Assembly (NCBI RefSeq): GCF_037975245.1
Contig: NC_092561.1
Location: forward strand, 16,189,001-16,253,000
Length of the DNA stretch: 64,000 nucleotides
Reading direction: 5' to 3'
DNA from: Apostichopus japonicus
Lineage: Eukaryota; Echinodermata; Holothuroidea; Aspidochirotida; Stichopodidae
Part shown: positions 11,367 to 28,284 of the stretch, in pieces
Numbering within the stretch: position 1 is the stretch's first letter
Layout of the letters: every line of letters starts with the position of its first letter
Translations under genes and position numbers: made by a program
The notes under the pieces: generated by a model
Databases searched by the model: none
Seen by the model: the letters and a program-made list of their open reading frames with translations, nothing else
What the model was told of the DNA's origin: nothing

Positions 11367-12078
11367 TCACAGTAAAATGTAGAAAGTCCCTCAATGTGTG
11401 GCATTATATTAGCGATACCCGTCAAGCAGGCGATGTTTTGAACGGACGTAAGCGAACTACCCCGATGTCTGCATCAGAACCCGTGGGAATGGAAGCTCGG
11501 CGGAGTTTGATGCCGTTTCTTGTTCGTCGTGTGATGTTCTATGTTATGAAATATCGGTGAGGGGTGAATTCGATAAGGCCAAATTTGTCCCGAATGGTCG
11601 AATATTGGCTTCACCCTGTCATTCCGTTAAAATATCACACGTAAAATTACACTTGACGCTAACTCTGTGTTAGCCTAATCTGACCAATCGACGAAGGTAA
11701 TGTTCATGACGTCACAATTGGGGATTGCTGACTGACTGTCAAATGCGAAGCTGGAGGGTTTTCGATAAGAGTTTTCAACAATTTTTCGTCATTTTAAATG
11801 GCAGAAAGTCTAAGAAATAGATACTTTATGAAAGTGACTACCATTTTCCTGCCCGGCATGAGCAGTTTCGACTACCGTTCGCTTAAATTAGGCTCCTGAA
11901 ATTTGCCATTGCCGCTTAGCTAATCAGAACGACTCGCGGCTGTCGCACTCGGCCAATCAGAATCGAGCACAGGTCGAGTGACGCGATTAGCGGGTTGTTT
12001 GAGGGGAGCTGCTTATAACGTGCGGTTTCTTGTAGTCCGTGCTTCATTACATCTTTGTACTGATAGAACACAGACTGA

Positions 12079-12495
<417 letters not shown>

Positions 12496-13687
12496 ATCGT
12501 ATCTGTCTCCGACGGATTCTCGAAAACCAACGGCTCTTTTAAGGGCCATCATATCTACCAGTTAAAGCAGATTTTTCTCTCCCTCCGAACATGCAACTTG
12601 TCGTCTCATTATTATTTTTTTTTTTTTTTTTTTTTTTTTAATGATTATCATTATTATTGTAATTATTACTTCTATGCTGGGTGGTTGGTGATTCCCTTCG
12701 TGCATGATGCAATTCACTAATCAATAATCAAAGTGAGCTTATCCCTAACTCATAATCATAACCCCTAATCCACACACACACACACTCTATCCTAATCGCC
12801 TTGGTATTATAAGCGTGTTAACATGGGTTGACACACATCAGCGTGTATGTTAACGATCTCCAATACAAGAGAAGTAAATCTTAAAAACGTAGTAATATCT
12901 CTATCGTTCAAAGCACGGAAGATCTTAAATTTAATACCACTGCCATAACAGTTTACCTGCCTCGGGCATTTCAATAGGCTCTCGCAGTAGATCGGGGGAA
13001 AATTTGAGCTGATGCTCGTTCCCTCGGCTTGGCTTTGCGAATTGATTACGTAACACACCGACTAAAATTTCCAGACTTAATAACATTGAAAGGTGCGAAA
13101 CGATTAATACTTGCGGTAGTATATGCCTCGTTAGTTGTTACAAGTTTCAAATTTCTAAGACTATTAATAATAAAGCCCTTAGGATCTGACTTAACACCCC
13201 AGATGCATTGCTACCAGTAAGCTCATTGAAGCAGCAAAACTCAATATCTATTTTTATTTCAAACCCCAAAAGTTACAAAAATTATTAATAAATAATAATA
13301 ATAATAATAAGTTCCCTTTATCCCCTAATCCAAGATCTCTTGCTAAATACTTAATTCATAAAACCTGCGGCCAAAATCATGTGAAAAGTTCCCTACATAC
13401 ATTATATATAGTTTTTTAATTTTTTTTATTTTATGGGATGTTAGATTTCTGTCCAGCAGGAGTTTTCACTCAAATCTTGGGGTTTCTGACCTTTGGTTTT
13501 TGGCTGAGGGTCCGAAGCCCCACGATTATTAGGGTTGCAGCTAGCTGATACATCTAACTTAAAAGGAGAAATAAGACACTGACGCAAGCATGTTTGAGGA
13601 GAGGAATGAGTATGTCTTTCTGGGTGATTTGATGGCCCTTAAAAGAGCCGTTGGTAATCGATGGGCGATTGCAATGCAACCTCCCCT

Positions 13688-14068
13688 TTAAGCCTTCTTG
13701 CCTCCGGATGTCTTCTTGGGTAGAAGGACAGCCTGGATGTTTGGAAGAACACCTCCCTGGGCGATGGTGACTCCGCTCAAGAGTTTGTTCAACTCCTCGT
13801 CGTTTCGGATGGCGAGTTGGAGATGACGGGGGATGATCCTGGTCTTCTTGTTGTCACGTGCAGCGTTACCGGCCAATTCCAAGATCTCGGCGGCGAGGTA
13901 TTCTAGTACGGCAGCCAGGTAGACGGGTGCGCCAGCGCCGATCCTCTGGGCGTAATTTCCTCTTCGCAGGAACCTGTGTACACGACCTACTGGGAATTGA
14001 AGCCCTGCTCTTGCAGATCGACTCTTGGCCTTTGCCCTGGCCTTACCACCTTTGCCCCTGCCAGTCAT
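13688..14068 (-). CDS. H2A: Histone H2A, unit 3
   Basis: Intact 126-residue H2A, identical to unit 1. The stem-loop is at 13634-13649 (minus). Its divergent partner H2B is cut by the gap 447 bp to the right. Confidence 0.99.
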   Translation of the reverse strand: MTGRGKGGKARAKAKSRSARAGLQFPVGRVHRFLRRGNYAQRIGAGAPVYLAAVLEYLAAEILELAGNAARDNKKTRIIPRHLQLAIRNDEELNKLLSGVTIAQGGVLPNIQAVLLPKKTSGGKKA

Positions 14069-14432
14069 GATGAAGTAAATTTGGGTATGTTTTCGACTTG
14101 AAACGAATCAAAGAAATGATTTGCCTGCCGGAAAGCTCTCATTCAAGTAGTCCGGACTCTAAAGCTACAGCACAGTGCCCTTATGAGGGGATTCTTTGCC
14201 ACCCTTTGCCCTGATCGTACAATGCGTGAAAGAATTAAGAAAAGCTTCCGCATTGTGATTGGCCAGCTCGTGTGTGCTGTGCAATGCATAGCACGTGCTT
14301 TGTCAATATGGGAAGTTTTTCTGCTTCGCTGAAGTGATATCAAATCTGTCATAAATACATTTCGCAGCGTGGAGGACACTCATTCACTCATCGCTTTACT
14401 TACCGTATCGCAACGAAAACTTCACGTCCAAA

Positions 14433-14515
14433 ATGGCACCAAAAGCTGCAGGAAAGGGAGCAAAGAAGGCCGCCAAGTCCAAGGCACCTCGCAACCCAGG
14501 AGACAAGAAGAGGCG
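14433..14515 (+). CDS. H2B: Histone H2B, unit 3, 5' part only (cut by gap)
   Basis: The first 27 codons and two bases of H2B are present and match unit 1 up to residues GDKKR. The sequence then enters the 100-N gap. The sequence after the gap is not H2B but the spacer well beyond its 3' end. This is an assembly break, and the gene cannot be called a pseudogene. Confidence 0.95.
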
Positions 14516-14615
14516 NNNNNNNNNNNNNNNNNNNNNNNNNNNNNNNNNNNNNNNNNNNNNNNNNNNNNNNNNNNNNNNNNNNNNNNNNNNNNNNNNNNNN
14601 NNNNNNNNNNNNNNN
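14516..14615. other. Assembly gap of 100 N (first)
   Basis: The left flank equals unit 1 position 2999 and the right flank equals position 4585. The expected sequence between them is therefore 1,585 bp if the unit is normal. The round length of 100 suggests a gap of unknown size. It hides most of an H2B, its 3' signals, the retroposon-like tail, the tandem duplication and spacer repeat copy B. Confidence 0.97.
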
Positions 14616-15297
14616 AAAAAAAGGGCGCATTTTCAAATGATATGTTGTCTCGCATTTGGGACTAATCGTGTAACGGTACAGTCGTGCATGCATTGTGTTC
14701 AATGGACAAGTAGCGATTCGGGAGGGGGGTGGAGGGGTGGGGGAAGTTCGTATTGTCTTGCTTCTTGGGTCGTATGTCTTAGAACTTCACTGGTTTGCTG
14801 TATTGGTGAACTGGGGGTTGTTGCAGAATTTTATTACGTATAATAACCGACTTCACTTGAGTATAAATAAAAGGAGTTTACCCCTGCTCGACCTTCGCAA
14901 GAGGTCCTACGGGGGATAATATTGAAGTTTTGTAGAATAGACACTTCTTTTTTTTTCCTAGGGAAAGTTGTCTATATAAACAAACAGGAGGTCGGAACTG
15001 AAGAGCCAATTAGGTAGGGATTACTAAAGGGGGGGGGGACTTCACTTGAGGGAGGGGGTGGATTTCAATTACGGTGTTTTGAAATTTCTAGCAAAATTGC
15101 CTATGCATATAACTTATTTTGCCCGATGCTGGCGTATACATACACACACACATACATTCACTCACACAAAGAAAAGAATTAAGACGACGAATTGCATGTT
15201 TCGAGGGAGAGGAATGAGTAACTCTCTCTGGGGATATTTGATGGCCCTTAAAAGAGCCGTTGGATTTCGATTCGTCTTCGTGACAGGAAAGATGCAT

Positions 15298-15639
<342 letters not shown>

Positions 15640-16351
15640 TCACAGTAAAATGTAGAAAGTCCCTCAATGTGTGGCATTATATTAGCGATACCCGTCAAGC
15701 AGGCGATGTTTTGAACGGACGTAAGCGAACTACCCCGATGTCTGCATCAGAACCCGTGGGAATGGAAGCTCGGCGGAGTTTGATGCCGTTTCTTGTTCGT
15801 CGTGTGATGTTCTATGTTATGAAATATCGGTGAGGGGTGAATTCGATAAGGCCAAATTTGTCCCGAATGGTCGAATATTGGCTTCACCCTGTCATTCCGT
15901 TAAAATATCACACGTAAAATTACACTTGACGCTAACTCTGTGTTAGCCTAATCTGACCAATCGACGAAGGTAATGTTCATGACGTCACAATTGGGGATTG
16001 CTGACTGACTGTCAAATGCGAAGCTGGAGGGTTTTCGATAAGAGTTTTCAACAATTTTTCGTCATTTTAAATGGCAGAAAGTCTAAGAAATAGATACTTT
16101 ATGAAAGTGACTACCATTTTCCTGCCCGGCATGAGCAGTTTCGACTACCGTTCGCTTAAATTAGGCTCCTGAAATTTGCCATTGCCGCTTAGCTAATCAG
16201 AACGACTCGCGGCTGTCGCACTCGGCCAATCAGAATCGAGCACAGGTCGAGTGACGCGATTAGCGGGTTGTTTGAGGGGAGCTGCTTATAACGTGCGGTT
16301 TCTTGTAGTCCGTGCTTCATTACATCTTTGTACTGATAGAACACAGACTGA

Positions 16352-16768
<417 letters not shown>

Positions 16769-17960
16769 ATCGTATCTGTCTCCGACGGATTCTCGAAAAC
16801 CAACGGCTCTTTTAAGGGCCATCATATCTACCAGTTAAAGCAGATTTTTCTCTCCCTCCGAACATGCAACTTGTCGTCTCATTATTATTTTTTTTTTTTT
16901 TTTTTTTTTTTTAATGATTATCATTATTATTGTAATTATTACTTCTATGCTGGGTGGTTGGTGATTCCCTTCGTGCATGATGCAATTCACTAATCAATAA
17001 TCAAAGTGAGCTTATCCCTAACTCATAATCATAACCCCTAATCCACACACACACACACTCTATCCTAATCGCCTTGGTATTATAAGCGTGTTAACATGGG
17101 TTGACACACATCAGCGTGTATGTTAACGATCTCCAATACAAGAGAAGTAAATCTTAAAAACGTAGTAATATCTCTATCGTTCAAAGCACGGAAGATCTTA
17201 AATTTAATACCACTGCCATAACAGTTTACCTGCCTCGGGCATTTCAATAGGCTCTCGCAGTAGATCGGGGGAAAATTTGAGCTGATGCTCGTTCCCTCGG
17301 CTTGGCTTTGCGAATTGATTACGTAACACACCGACTAAAATTTCCAGACTTAATAACATTGAAAGGTGCGAAACGATTAATACTTGCGGTAGTATATGCC
17401 TCGTTAGTTGTTACAAGTTTCAAATTTCTAAGACTATTAATAATAAAGCCCTTAGGATCTGACTTAACACCCCAGATGCATTGCTACCAGTAAGCTCATT
17501 GAAGCAGCAAAACTCAATATCTATTTTTATTTCAAACCCCAAAAGTTACAAAAATTATTAATAAATAATAATAATAATAATAAGTTCCCTTTATCCCCTA
17601 ATCCAAGATCTCTTGCTAAATACTTAATTCATAAAACCTGCGGCCAAAATCATGTGAAAAGTTCCCTACATACATTATATATAGTTTTTTAATTTTTTTT
17701 ATTTTATGGGATGTTAGATTTCTGTCCAGCAGGAGTTTTCACTCAAATCTTGGGGTTTCTGACCTTTGGTTTTTGGCTGAGGGTCCGAAGCCCCACGATT
17801 ATTAGGGTTGCAGCTAGCTGATACATCTAACTTAAAAGGAGAAATAAGACACTGACGCAAGCATGTTTGAGGAGAGGAATGAGTATGTCTTTCTGGGTGA
17901 TTTGATGGCCCTTAAAAGAGCCGTTGGTAATCGATGGGCGATTGCAATGCAACCTCCCCT

Positions 17961-18341
17961 TTAAGCCTTCTTGCCTCCGGATGTCTTCTTGGGTAGAAGG
18001 ACAGCCTGGATGTTTGGAAGAACACCTCCCTGGGCGATGGTGACTCCGCTCAAGAGTTTGTTCAACTCCTCGTCGTTTCGGATGGCGAGTTGGAGATGAC
18101 GGGGGATGATCCTGGTCTTCTTGTTGTCACGTGCAGCGTTACCGGCCAATTCCAAGATCTCGGCGGCGAGGTATTCTAGTACGGCAGCCAGGTAGACGGG
18201 TGCGCCAGCGCCGATCCTCTGGGCGTAATTTCCTCTTCGCAGGAACCTGTGTACACGACCTACTGGGAATTGAAGCCCTGCTCTTGCAGATCGACTCTTG
18301 GCCTTTGCCCTGGCCTTACCACCTTTGCCCCTGCCAGTCAT
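17961..18341 (-). CDS. H2A: Histone H2A, unit 4
   Basis: Intact H2A, identical to unit 1. The stem-loop is at 17907-17922 (minus). Confidence 0.99.
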   Translation of the reverse strand: MTGRGKGGKARAKAKSRSARAGLQFPVGRVHRFLRRGNYAQRIGAGAPVYLAAVLEYLAAEILELAGNAARDNKKTRIIPRHLQLAIRNDEELNKLLSGVTIAQGGVLPNIQAVLLPKKTSGGKKA

Positions 18342-18705
18342 GATGAAGTAAATTTGGGTATGTTTTCGACTTGAAACGAATCAAAGAAATGATTTGCCTG
18401 CCGGAAAGCTCTCATTCAAGTAGTCCGGACTCTAAAGCTACAGCACAGTGCCCTTATGAGGGGATTCTTTGCCACCCTTTGCCCTGATCGTACAATGCGT
18501 GAAAGAATTAAGAAAAGCTTCCGCATTGTGATTGGCCAGCTCGTGTGTGCTGTGCAATGCATAGCACGTGCTTTGTCAATATGGGAAGTTTTTCTGCTTC
18601 GCTGAAGTGATATCAAATCTGTCATAAATACATTTCGCAGCGTGGAGGACACTCATTCACTCATCGCTTTACTTACCGTATCGCAACGAAAACTTCACGT
18701 CCAAA

Positions 18706-19077
18706 ATGGCACCAAAAGCTGCAGGAAAGGGAGCAAAGAAGGCCGCCAAGTCCAAGGCACCTCGCAACCCAGGAGACAAGAAGAGGCGAAGGACCAGGCG
18801 TGAGACTTACAGTATCTACATCTACAAAGTCATGAAGCAGGTCCACCCAGACACCGGTATCTCTAGCCGTGCTATGTCTATCATGAACAGCTTCGTGAAC
18901 GACATCTTCGAGCGTATCGCCGCCGAAGCTTCCCGTTTGGCCCACTACAACAGGAAGTCCACCATCACCAGTCGGGAGGTCCAGACCGCCGTCAGACTGT
19001 TGCTGCCTGGTGAGCTCGCCAAGCATGCCGTCTCAGAGGGTACCAAGGCTGTCACCAAGTACACCACCTCCAAGTAG
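18706..19077 (+). CDS. H2B: Histone H2B, unit 4
   Basis: Complete H2B, identical to unit 1. The stem-loop is at 19113-19128. Confidence 0.99.
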   Translation: MAPKAAGKGAKKAAKSKAPRNPGDKKRRRTRRETYSIYIYKVMKQVHPDTGISSRAMSIMNSFVNDIFERIAAEASRLAHYNRKSTITSREVQTAVRLLLPGELAKHAVSEGTKAVTKYTTSK

Positions 19078-21054
19078 ATTGTTCTTCTCGTGTAGAAGGC
19101 TCGACATCCAACGGCTCTTTTAAGGGCCATCCTATATTCCAGAAACGGCAGACTTATCTCCCCCTCCTCAAACATGCAGTTTCGTTGTCTCTTATTTTAA
19201 GTAATCTAACATTGTATCATATATACCTGTTACTCTCAAGCCATTGACCGTGTAGTTGATCACGTTCTGGGGCCCGTTTATCGATAATAATAATATTAAT
19301 AAGTGATATTTATATAGCGCATAATCAGCAAAGCTGCGCCAAAAAAAGAAAAAAAAAAGAAGTAAAAGCCAAAGGCAACAATATAAAAAAAAAAAAAAAA
19401 CACACCCGTACTAAACGATACTAAAACGCATATAGTCCAAAACAATTTAAGAAGCATGTAAATAGATTCAATCATAGTCCAGGTTTAAATATATATAAGT
19501 ATGAGGAACTATAGTACAGTAAGAGAATTATTGTAAAAGCCTAAATACTAAACGATACAAAATAGAGCCCTAAACGTAGTAAATAAATGAAAATTTTTAA
19601 ATTAAAAAAAAAAAAAAACATTACAGTAAGAGAATTATTACAAAATCCTAAAACAGATCAAATACCCAATACTGAACGATACAAAATAGAGTCTAAACGT
19701 ACTAAATAAATGAAAGATAAATATTAAAAAAAATAAAATGTTCAGAATTAAGTAACTAGTTCCAAACGTAGTATCTATGCACAATAACAGTTAAAACACA
19801 GTCAATCACACAGTAAAAGCGAGTCTAACATAATATGCTTTCAAAGCAGTTTTTAAAAGTGGTAAGAGAAATGCATACACTCACAGAGTTCGGTATAGGC
19901 ATTCTGGGAGCGCTGACTGAGAAGGCTCTGTCGCCGGTCTTGCATCTTGTTCTCTTCTCCTTGAGCAATTCCTGCGATGATGACCGTAGGGTTCTGCTAG
20001 GTTTGTACGGTGTAAGGAGACAAGACAGGTATTAGAATCCATAATAATCCATAATAAATCCAACAATAACGATAAATAACCTCTAAGTCCTCCCCCACCA
20101 CACACAAACACTCAATAGTTTCACTTGCGATGATCGCGACATAGCCACATATGAAAATCCGCTCTTTAGTAAGACTGACGTTCATTTTTCGCCACTGTCA
20201 ACTTCTGCACCTTTCTAGCTAATTAGTCTGGAACAATAGCATGCGTGTTACGTAATCGACTCGCCAAGCCTAGCGAGCTTGGAAAAGTAACTTCCTCGGC
20301 TCACATTACCAGTGATCTACCGCGTGAGCCAAATAAAATGCCCGAGGCAAGGGAAACTGTTCTGGCAGTGGTAAAAAAAGGGCGCATTTTCAAATGATAT
20401 GTTGTCTCGCATTTGGGACTAATCGTGTAACGGTACAGTCGTGCATGCATTGTGTTCAATGGACAAGTAGCGATTCGGGAGGGGGGTGGAGGGGTGGGGG
20501 AAGTTCGTATTGTCTTGCTTCTTGGGTCGTATGTCTTAGAACTTCACTGGTTTGCTGTATTGGTGAACTGGGGGTTGTTGCAGAATTTTATTACGTATAA
20601 TAACCGACTTCACTTGAGTATAAATAAAAGGAGTTTACCCCTGCTCGACCTTCGCAAGAGGTCCTACGGGGGATAATATTGAAGTTTTGTAGAATAGACA
20701 CTTCTTTTTTTTTCCTAGGGAAAGTTGTCTATATAAACAAACAGGAGGTCGGAACTGAAGAGCCAATTAGGTAGGGATTACTAAAGGGGGGGGGGACTTC
20801 ACTTGAGGGAGGGGGTGGATTTCAATTACGGTGTTTTGAAATTTCTAGCAAAATTGCCTATGCATATAACTTATTTTGCCCGATGCTGGCGTATACATAC
20901 ACACACACATACATTCACTCACACAAAGAAAAGAATTAAGACGACGAATTGCATGTTTCGAGGGAGAGGAATGAGTAACTCTCTCTGGGGATATTTGATG
21001 GCCCTTAAAAGAGCCGTTGGATTTCGATTCGTCTTCGTGACAGGAAAGATGCAT

Positions 21055-21396
<342 letters not shown>

Positions 21397-22108
21397 TCAC
21401 AGTAAAATGTAGAAAGTCCCTCAATGTGTGGCATTATATTAGCGATACCCGTCAAGCAGGCGATGTTTTGAACGGACGTAAGCGAACTACCCCGATGTCT
21501 GCATCAGAACCCGTGGGAATGGAAGCTCGGCGGAGTTTGATGCCGTTTCTTGTTCGTCGTGTGATGTTCTATGTTATGAAATATCGGTGAGGGGTGAATT
21601 CGATAAGGCCAAATTTGTCCCGAATGGTCGAATATTGGCTTCACCCTGTCATTCCGTTAAAATATCACACGTAAAATTACACTTGACGCTAACTCTGTGT
21701 TAGCCTAATCTGACCAATCGACGAAGGTAATGTTCATGACGTCACAATTGGGGATTGCTGACTGACTGTCAAATGCGAAGCTGGAGGGTTTTCGATAAGA
21801 GTTTTCAACAATTTTTCGTCATTTTAAATGGCAGAAAGTCTAAGAAATAGATACTTTATGAAAGTGACTACCATTTTCCTGCCCGGCATGAGCAGTTTCG
21901 ACTACCGTTCGCTTAAATTAGGCTCCTGAAATTTGCCATTGCCGCTTAGCTAATCAGAACGACTCGCGGCTGTCGCACTCGGCCAATCAGAATCGAGCAC
22001 AGGTCGAGTGACGCGATTAGCGGGTTGTTTGAGGGGAGCTGCTTATAACGTGCGGTTTCTTGTAGTCCGTGCTTCATTACATCTTTGTACTGATAGAACA
22101 CAGACTGA

Positions 22109-22525
<417 letters not shown>

Positions 22526-23717
22526 ATCGTATCTGTCTCCGACGGATTCTCGAAAACCAACGGCTCTTTTAAGGGCCATCATATCTACCAGTTAAAGCAG
22601 ATTTTTCTCTCCCTCCGAACATGCAACTTGTCGTCTCATTATTATTTTTTTTTTTTTTTTTTTTTTTTTAATGATTATCATTATTATTGTAATTATTACT
22701 TCTATGCTGGGTGGTTGGTGATTCCCTTCGTGCATGATGCAATTCACTAATCAATAATCAAAGTGAGCTTATCCCTAACTCATAATCATAACCCCTAATC
22801 CACACACACACACACTCTATCCTAATCGCCTTGGTATTATAAGCGTGTTAACATGGGTTGACACACATCAGCGTGTATGTTAACGATCTCCAATACAAGA
22901 GAAGTAAATCTTAAAAACGTAGTAATATCTCTATCGTTCAAAGCACGGAAGATCTTAAATTTAATACCACTGCCATAACAGTTTACCTGCCTCGGGCATT
23001 TCAATAGGCTCTCGCAGTAGATCGGGGGAAAATTTGAGCTGATGCTCGTTCCCTCGGCTTGGCTTTGCGAATTGATTACGTAACACACCGACTAAAATTT
23101 CCAGACTTAATAACATTGAAAGGTGCGAAACGATTAATACTTGCGGTAGTATATGCCTCGTTAGTTGTTACAAGTTTCAAATTTCTAAGACTATTAATAA
23201 TAAAGCCCTTAGGATCTGACTTAACACCCCAGATGCATTGCTACCAGTAAGCTCATTGAAGCAGCAAAACTCAATATCTATTTTTATTTCAAACCCCAAA
23301 AGTTACAAAAATTATTAATAAATAATAATAATAATAATAAGTTCCCTTTATCCCCTAATCCAAGATCTCTTGCTAAATACTTAATTCATAAAACCTGCGG
23401 CCAAAATCATGTGAAAAGTTCCCTACATACATTATATATAGTTTTTTAATTTTTTTTATTTTATGGGATGTTAGATTTCTGTCCAGCAGGAGTTTTCACT
23501 CAAATCTTGGGGTTTCTGACCTTTGGTTTTTGGCTGAGGGTCCGAAGCCCCACGATTATTAGGGTTGCAGCTAGCTGATACATCTAACTTAAAAGGAGAA
23601 ATAAGACACTGACGCAAGCATGTTTGAGGAGAGGAATGAGTATGTCTTTCTGGGTGATTTGATGGCCCTTAAAAGAGCCGTTGGTAATCGATGGGCGATT
23701 GCAATGCAACCTCCCCT

Positions 23718-24098
23718 TTAAGCCTTCTTGCCTCCGGATGTCTTCTTGGGTAGAAGGACAGCCTGGATGTTTGGAAGAACACCTCCCTGGGCGATGGTGA
23801 CTCCGCTCAAGAGTTTGTTCAACTCCTCGTCGTTTCGGATGGCGAGTTGGAGATGACGGGGGATGATCCTGGTCTTCTTGTTGTCACGTGCAGCGTTACC
23901 GGCCAATTCCAAGATCTCGGCGGCGAGGTATTCTAGTACGGCAGCCAGGTAGACGGGTGCGCCAGCGCCGATCCTCTGGGCGTAATTTCCTCTTCGCAGG
24001 AACCTGTGTACACGACCTACTGGGAATTGAAGCCCTGCTCTTGCAGATCGACTCTTGGCCTTTGCCCTGGCCTTACCACCTTTGCCCCTGCCAGTCAT
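23718..24098 (-). CDS. H2A: Histone H2A, unit 5
   Basis: Intact H2A, identical to unit 1. The stem-loop is at 23664-23679 (minus). Confidence 0.99.
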   Translation of the reverse strand: MTGRGKGGKARAKAKSRSARAGLQFPVGRVHRFLRRGNYAQRIGAGAPVYLAAVLEYLAAEILELAGNAARDNKKTRIIPRHLQLAIRNDEELNKLLSGVTIAQGGVLPNIQAVLLPKKTSGGKKA

Positions 24099-24462
24099 GA
24101 TGAAGTAAATTTGGGTATGTTTTCGACTTGAAACGAATCAAAGAAATGATTTGCCTGCCGGAAAGCTCTCATTCAAGTAGTCCGGACTCTAAAGCTACAG
24201 CACAGTGCCCTTATGAGGGGATTCTTTGCCACCCTTTGCCCTGATCGTACAATGCGTGAAAGAATTAAGAAAAGCTTCCGCATTGTGATTGGCCAGCTCG
24301 TGTGTGCTGTGCAATGCATAGCACGTGCTTTGTCAATATGGGAAGTTTTTCTGCTTCGCTGAAGTGATATCAAATCTGTCATAAATACATTTCGCAGCGT
24401 GGAGGACACTCATTCACTCATCGCTTTACTTACCGTATCGCAACGAAAACTTCACGTCCAAA

Positions 24463-24834
24463 ATGGCACCAAAAGCTGCAGGAAAGGGAGCAAAGAAGGC
24501 CGCCAAGTCCAAGGCACCTCGCAACCCAGGAGACAAGAAGAGGCGAAGGACCAGGCGTGAGACTTACAGTATCTACATCTACAAAGTCATGAAGCAGGTC
24601 CACCCAGACACCGGTATCTCTAGCCGTGCTATGTCTATCATGAACAGCTTCGTGAACGACATCTTCGAGCGTATCGCCGCCGAAGCTTCCCGTTTGGCCC
24701 ACTACAACAGGAAGTCCACCATCACCAGTCGGGAGGTCCAGACCGCCGTCAGACTGTTGCTGCCTGGTGAGCTCGCCAAGCATGCCGTCTCAGAGGGTAC
24801 CAAGGCTGTCACCAAGTACACCACCTCCAAGTAG
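24463..24834 (+). CDS. H2B: Histone H2B, unit 5
   Basis: Complete H2B, identical to unit 1. The stem-loop is at 24870-24885. Confidence 0.99.
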   Translation: MAPKAAGKGAKKAAKSKAPRNPGDKKRRRTRRETYSIYIYKVMKQVHPDTGISSRAMSIMNSFVNDIFERIAAEASRLAHYNRKSTITSREVQTAVRLLLPGELAKHAVSEGTKAVTKYTTSK

Positions 24835-26813
24835 ATTGTTCTTCTCGTGTAGAAGGCTCGACATCCAACGGCTCTTTTAAGGGCCATCCTATATTCCAGA
24901 AACGGCAGACTTATCTCCCCCTCCTCAAACATGCAGTTTCGTTGTCTCTTATTTTAAGTAATCTAACATTGTATCATATATACCTGTTACTCTCAAGCCA
25001 TTGACCGTGTAGTTGATCACGTTCTGGGGCCCGTTTATCGATAATAATAATATTAATAAGTGATATTTATATAGCGCATAATCAGCAAAGCTGCGCCAAA
25101 AAAAGAAAAAAAAAAGAAGTAAAAGCCAAAGGCAACAATATAAAAAAAAAAAAAAAACACACCCGTACTAAACGATACTAAAACGCATATAGTCCAAAAC
25201 AATTTAAGAAGCATGTAAATAGATTCAATCATAGTCCAGGTTTAAATATATATAAGTATGAGGAACTATAGTACAGTAAGAGAATTATTGTAAAAGCCTA
25301 AATACTAAACGATACAAAATAGAGCCCTAAACGTAGTAAATAAATGAAAATTTTTAAATTAAAAAAAAAAAAAAAACATTACAGTAAGAGAATTATTACA
25401 AAATCCTAAAACAGATCAAATACCCAATACTGAACGATACAAAATAGAGTCTAAACGTACTAAATAAATGAAAGATAAATATTAAAAAAAATAAAATGTT
25501 CAGAATTAAGTAACTAGTTCCAAACGTAGTATCTATGCACAATAACAGTTAAAACACAGTCAATCACACAGTAAAAGCGAGTCTAACATAATATGCTTTC
25601 AAAGCAGTTTTTAAAAGTGGTAAGAGAAATGCATACACTCACAGAGTTCGGTATAGGCATTCTGGGAGCGCTGACTGAGAAGGCTCTGTCGCCGGTCTTG
25701 CATCTTGTTCTCTTCTCCTTGAGCAATTCCTGCGATGATGACCGTAGGGTTCTGCTAGGTTTGTACGGTGTAAGGAGACAAGACAGGTATTAGAATCCAT
25801 AATAATCCATAATAAATCCAACAATAACGATAAATAACCTCTAAGTCCTCCCCCACCACACACAAACACTCAATAGTTTCACTTGCGATGATCGCGACAT
25901 AGCCACATATGAAAATCCGCTCTTTAGTAAGACTGACGTTCATTTTTCGCCACTGTCAACTTCTGCACCTTTCTAGCTAATTAGTCTGGAACAATAGCAT
26001 GCGTGTTACGTAATCGACTCGCCAAGCCTAGCGAGCTTGGAAAAGTAACTTCCTCGGCTCACATTACCAGTGATCTACCGCGTGAGCCAAATAAAATGCC
26101 CGAGGCAAGGGAAACTGTTCTGGCAGTGGTAAAAAAAGGGCGCATTTTCAAATGATATGTTGTCTCGCATTTGGGACTAATCGTGTAACGGTACAGTCGT
26201 GCATGCATTGTGTTCAATGGACAAGTAGCGATTCGGGAGGGGGGTGGAGGGGTGGGGGAAGTTCGTATTGTCTTGCTTCTTGGGTCGTATGTCTTAGAAC
26301 TTCACTGGTTTGCTGTATTGGTGAACTGGGGGTTGTTGCAGAATTTTATTACGTATAATAACCGACTTCACTTGAGTATAAATAAAAGGAGTTTACCCCT
26401 GCTCGACCTTCGCAAGAGGTCCTACGGGGGATAATATTGAAGTTTTGTAGAATAGACACTTCTTTTTTTTTCCTAGGGAAAGTTGTCTATATAAACAAAC
26501 AGGAGGTCGGAACTGAAGAGCCAATTAGGTAGGGATTACTAAAGGGGGGGGGGGACTTCACTTGAGGGAGGGGGTGGATTTCAATTACGGTGTTTTGAAA
26601 TTTCTAGCAAAATTGCCTATGCATATAACTTATTTTGCCCGATGCTGGCGTATACATACACACACACATACATTCACTCACACAAAGAAAAGAATTAAGA
26701 CGACGAATTGCATGTTTCGAGGGAGAGGAATGAGTAACTCTCTCTGGGGATATTTGATGGCCCTTAAAAGAGCCGTTGGATTTCGATTCGTCTTCGTGAC
26801 AGGAAAGATGCAT

Positions 26814-27155
<342 letters not shown>

Positions 27156-27867
27156 TCACAGTAAAATGTAGAAAGTCCCTCAATGTGTGGCATTATATTA
27201 GCGATACCCGTCAAGCAGGCGATGTTTTGAACGGACGTAAGCGAACTACCCCGATGTCTGCATCAGAACCCGTGGGAATGGAAGCTCGGCGGAGTTTGAT
27301 GCCGTTTCTTGTTCGTCGTGTGATGTTCTATGTTATGAAATATCGGTGAGGGGTGAATTCGATAAGGCCAAATTTGTCCCGAATGGTCGAATATTGGCTT
27401 CACCCTGTCATTCCGTTAAAATATCACACGTAAAATTACACTTGACGCTAACTCTGTGTTAGCCTAATCTGACCAATCGACGAAGGTAATGTTCATGACG
27501 TCACAATTGGGGATTGCTGACTGACTGTCAAATGCGAAGCTGGAGGGTTTTCGATAAGAGTTTTCAACAATTTTTCGTCATTTTAAATGGCAGAAAGTCT
27601 AAGAAATAGATACTTTATGAAAGTGACTACCATTTTCCTGCCCGGCATGAGCAGTTTCGACTACCGTTCGCTTAAATTAGGCTCCTGAAATTTGCCATTG
27701 CCGCTTAGCTAATCAGAACGACTCGCGGCTGTCGCACTCGGCCAATCAGAATCGAGCACAGGTCGAGTGACGCGATTAGCGGGTTGTTTGAGGGGAGCTG
27801 CTTATAACGTGCGGTTTCTTGTAGTCCGTGCTTCATTACATCTTTGTACTGATAGAACACAGACTGA

Positions 27868-28284
<417 letters not shown>

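Noticed and set aside
14433-14843. 136-residue frame running through the first gap
   Set aside because: The N run is translated as unknown residues. It joins the start of H2B to unrelated spacer.
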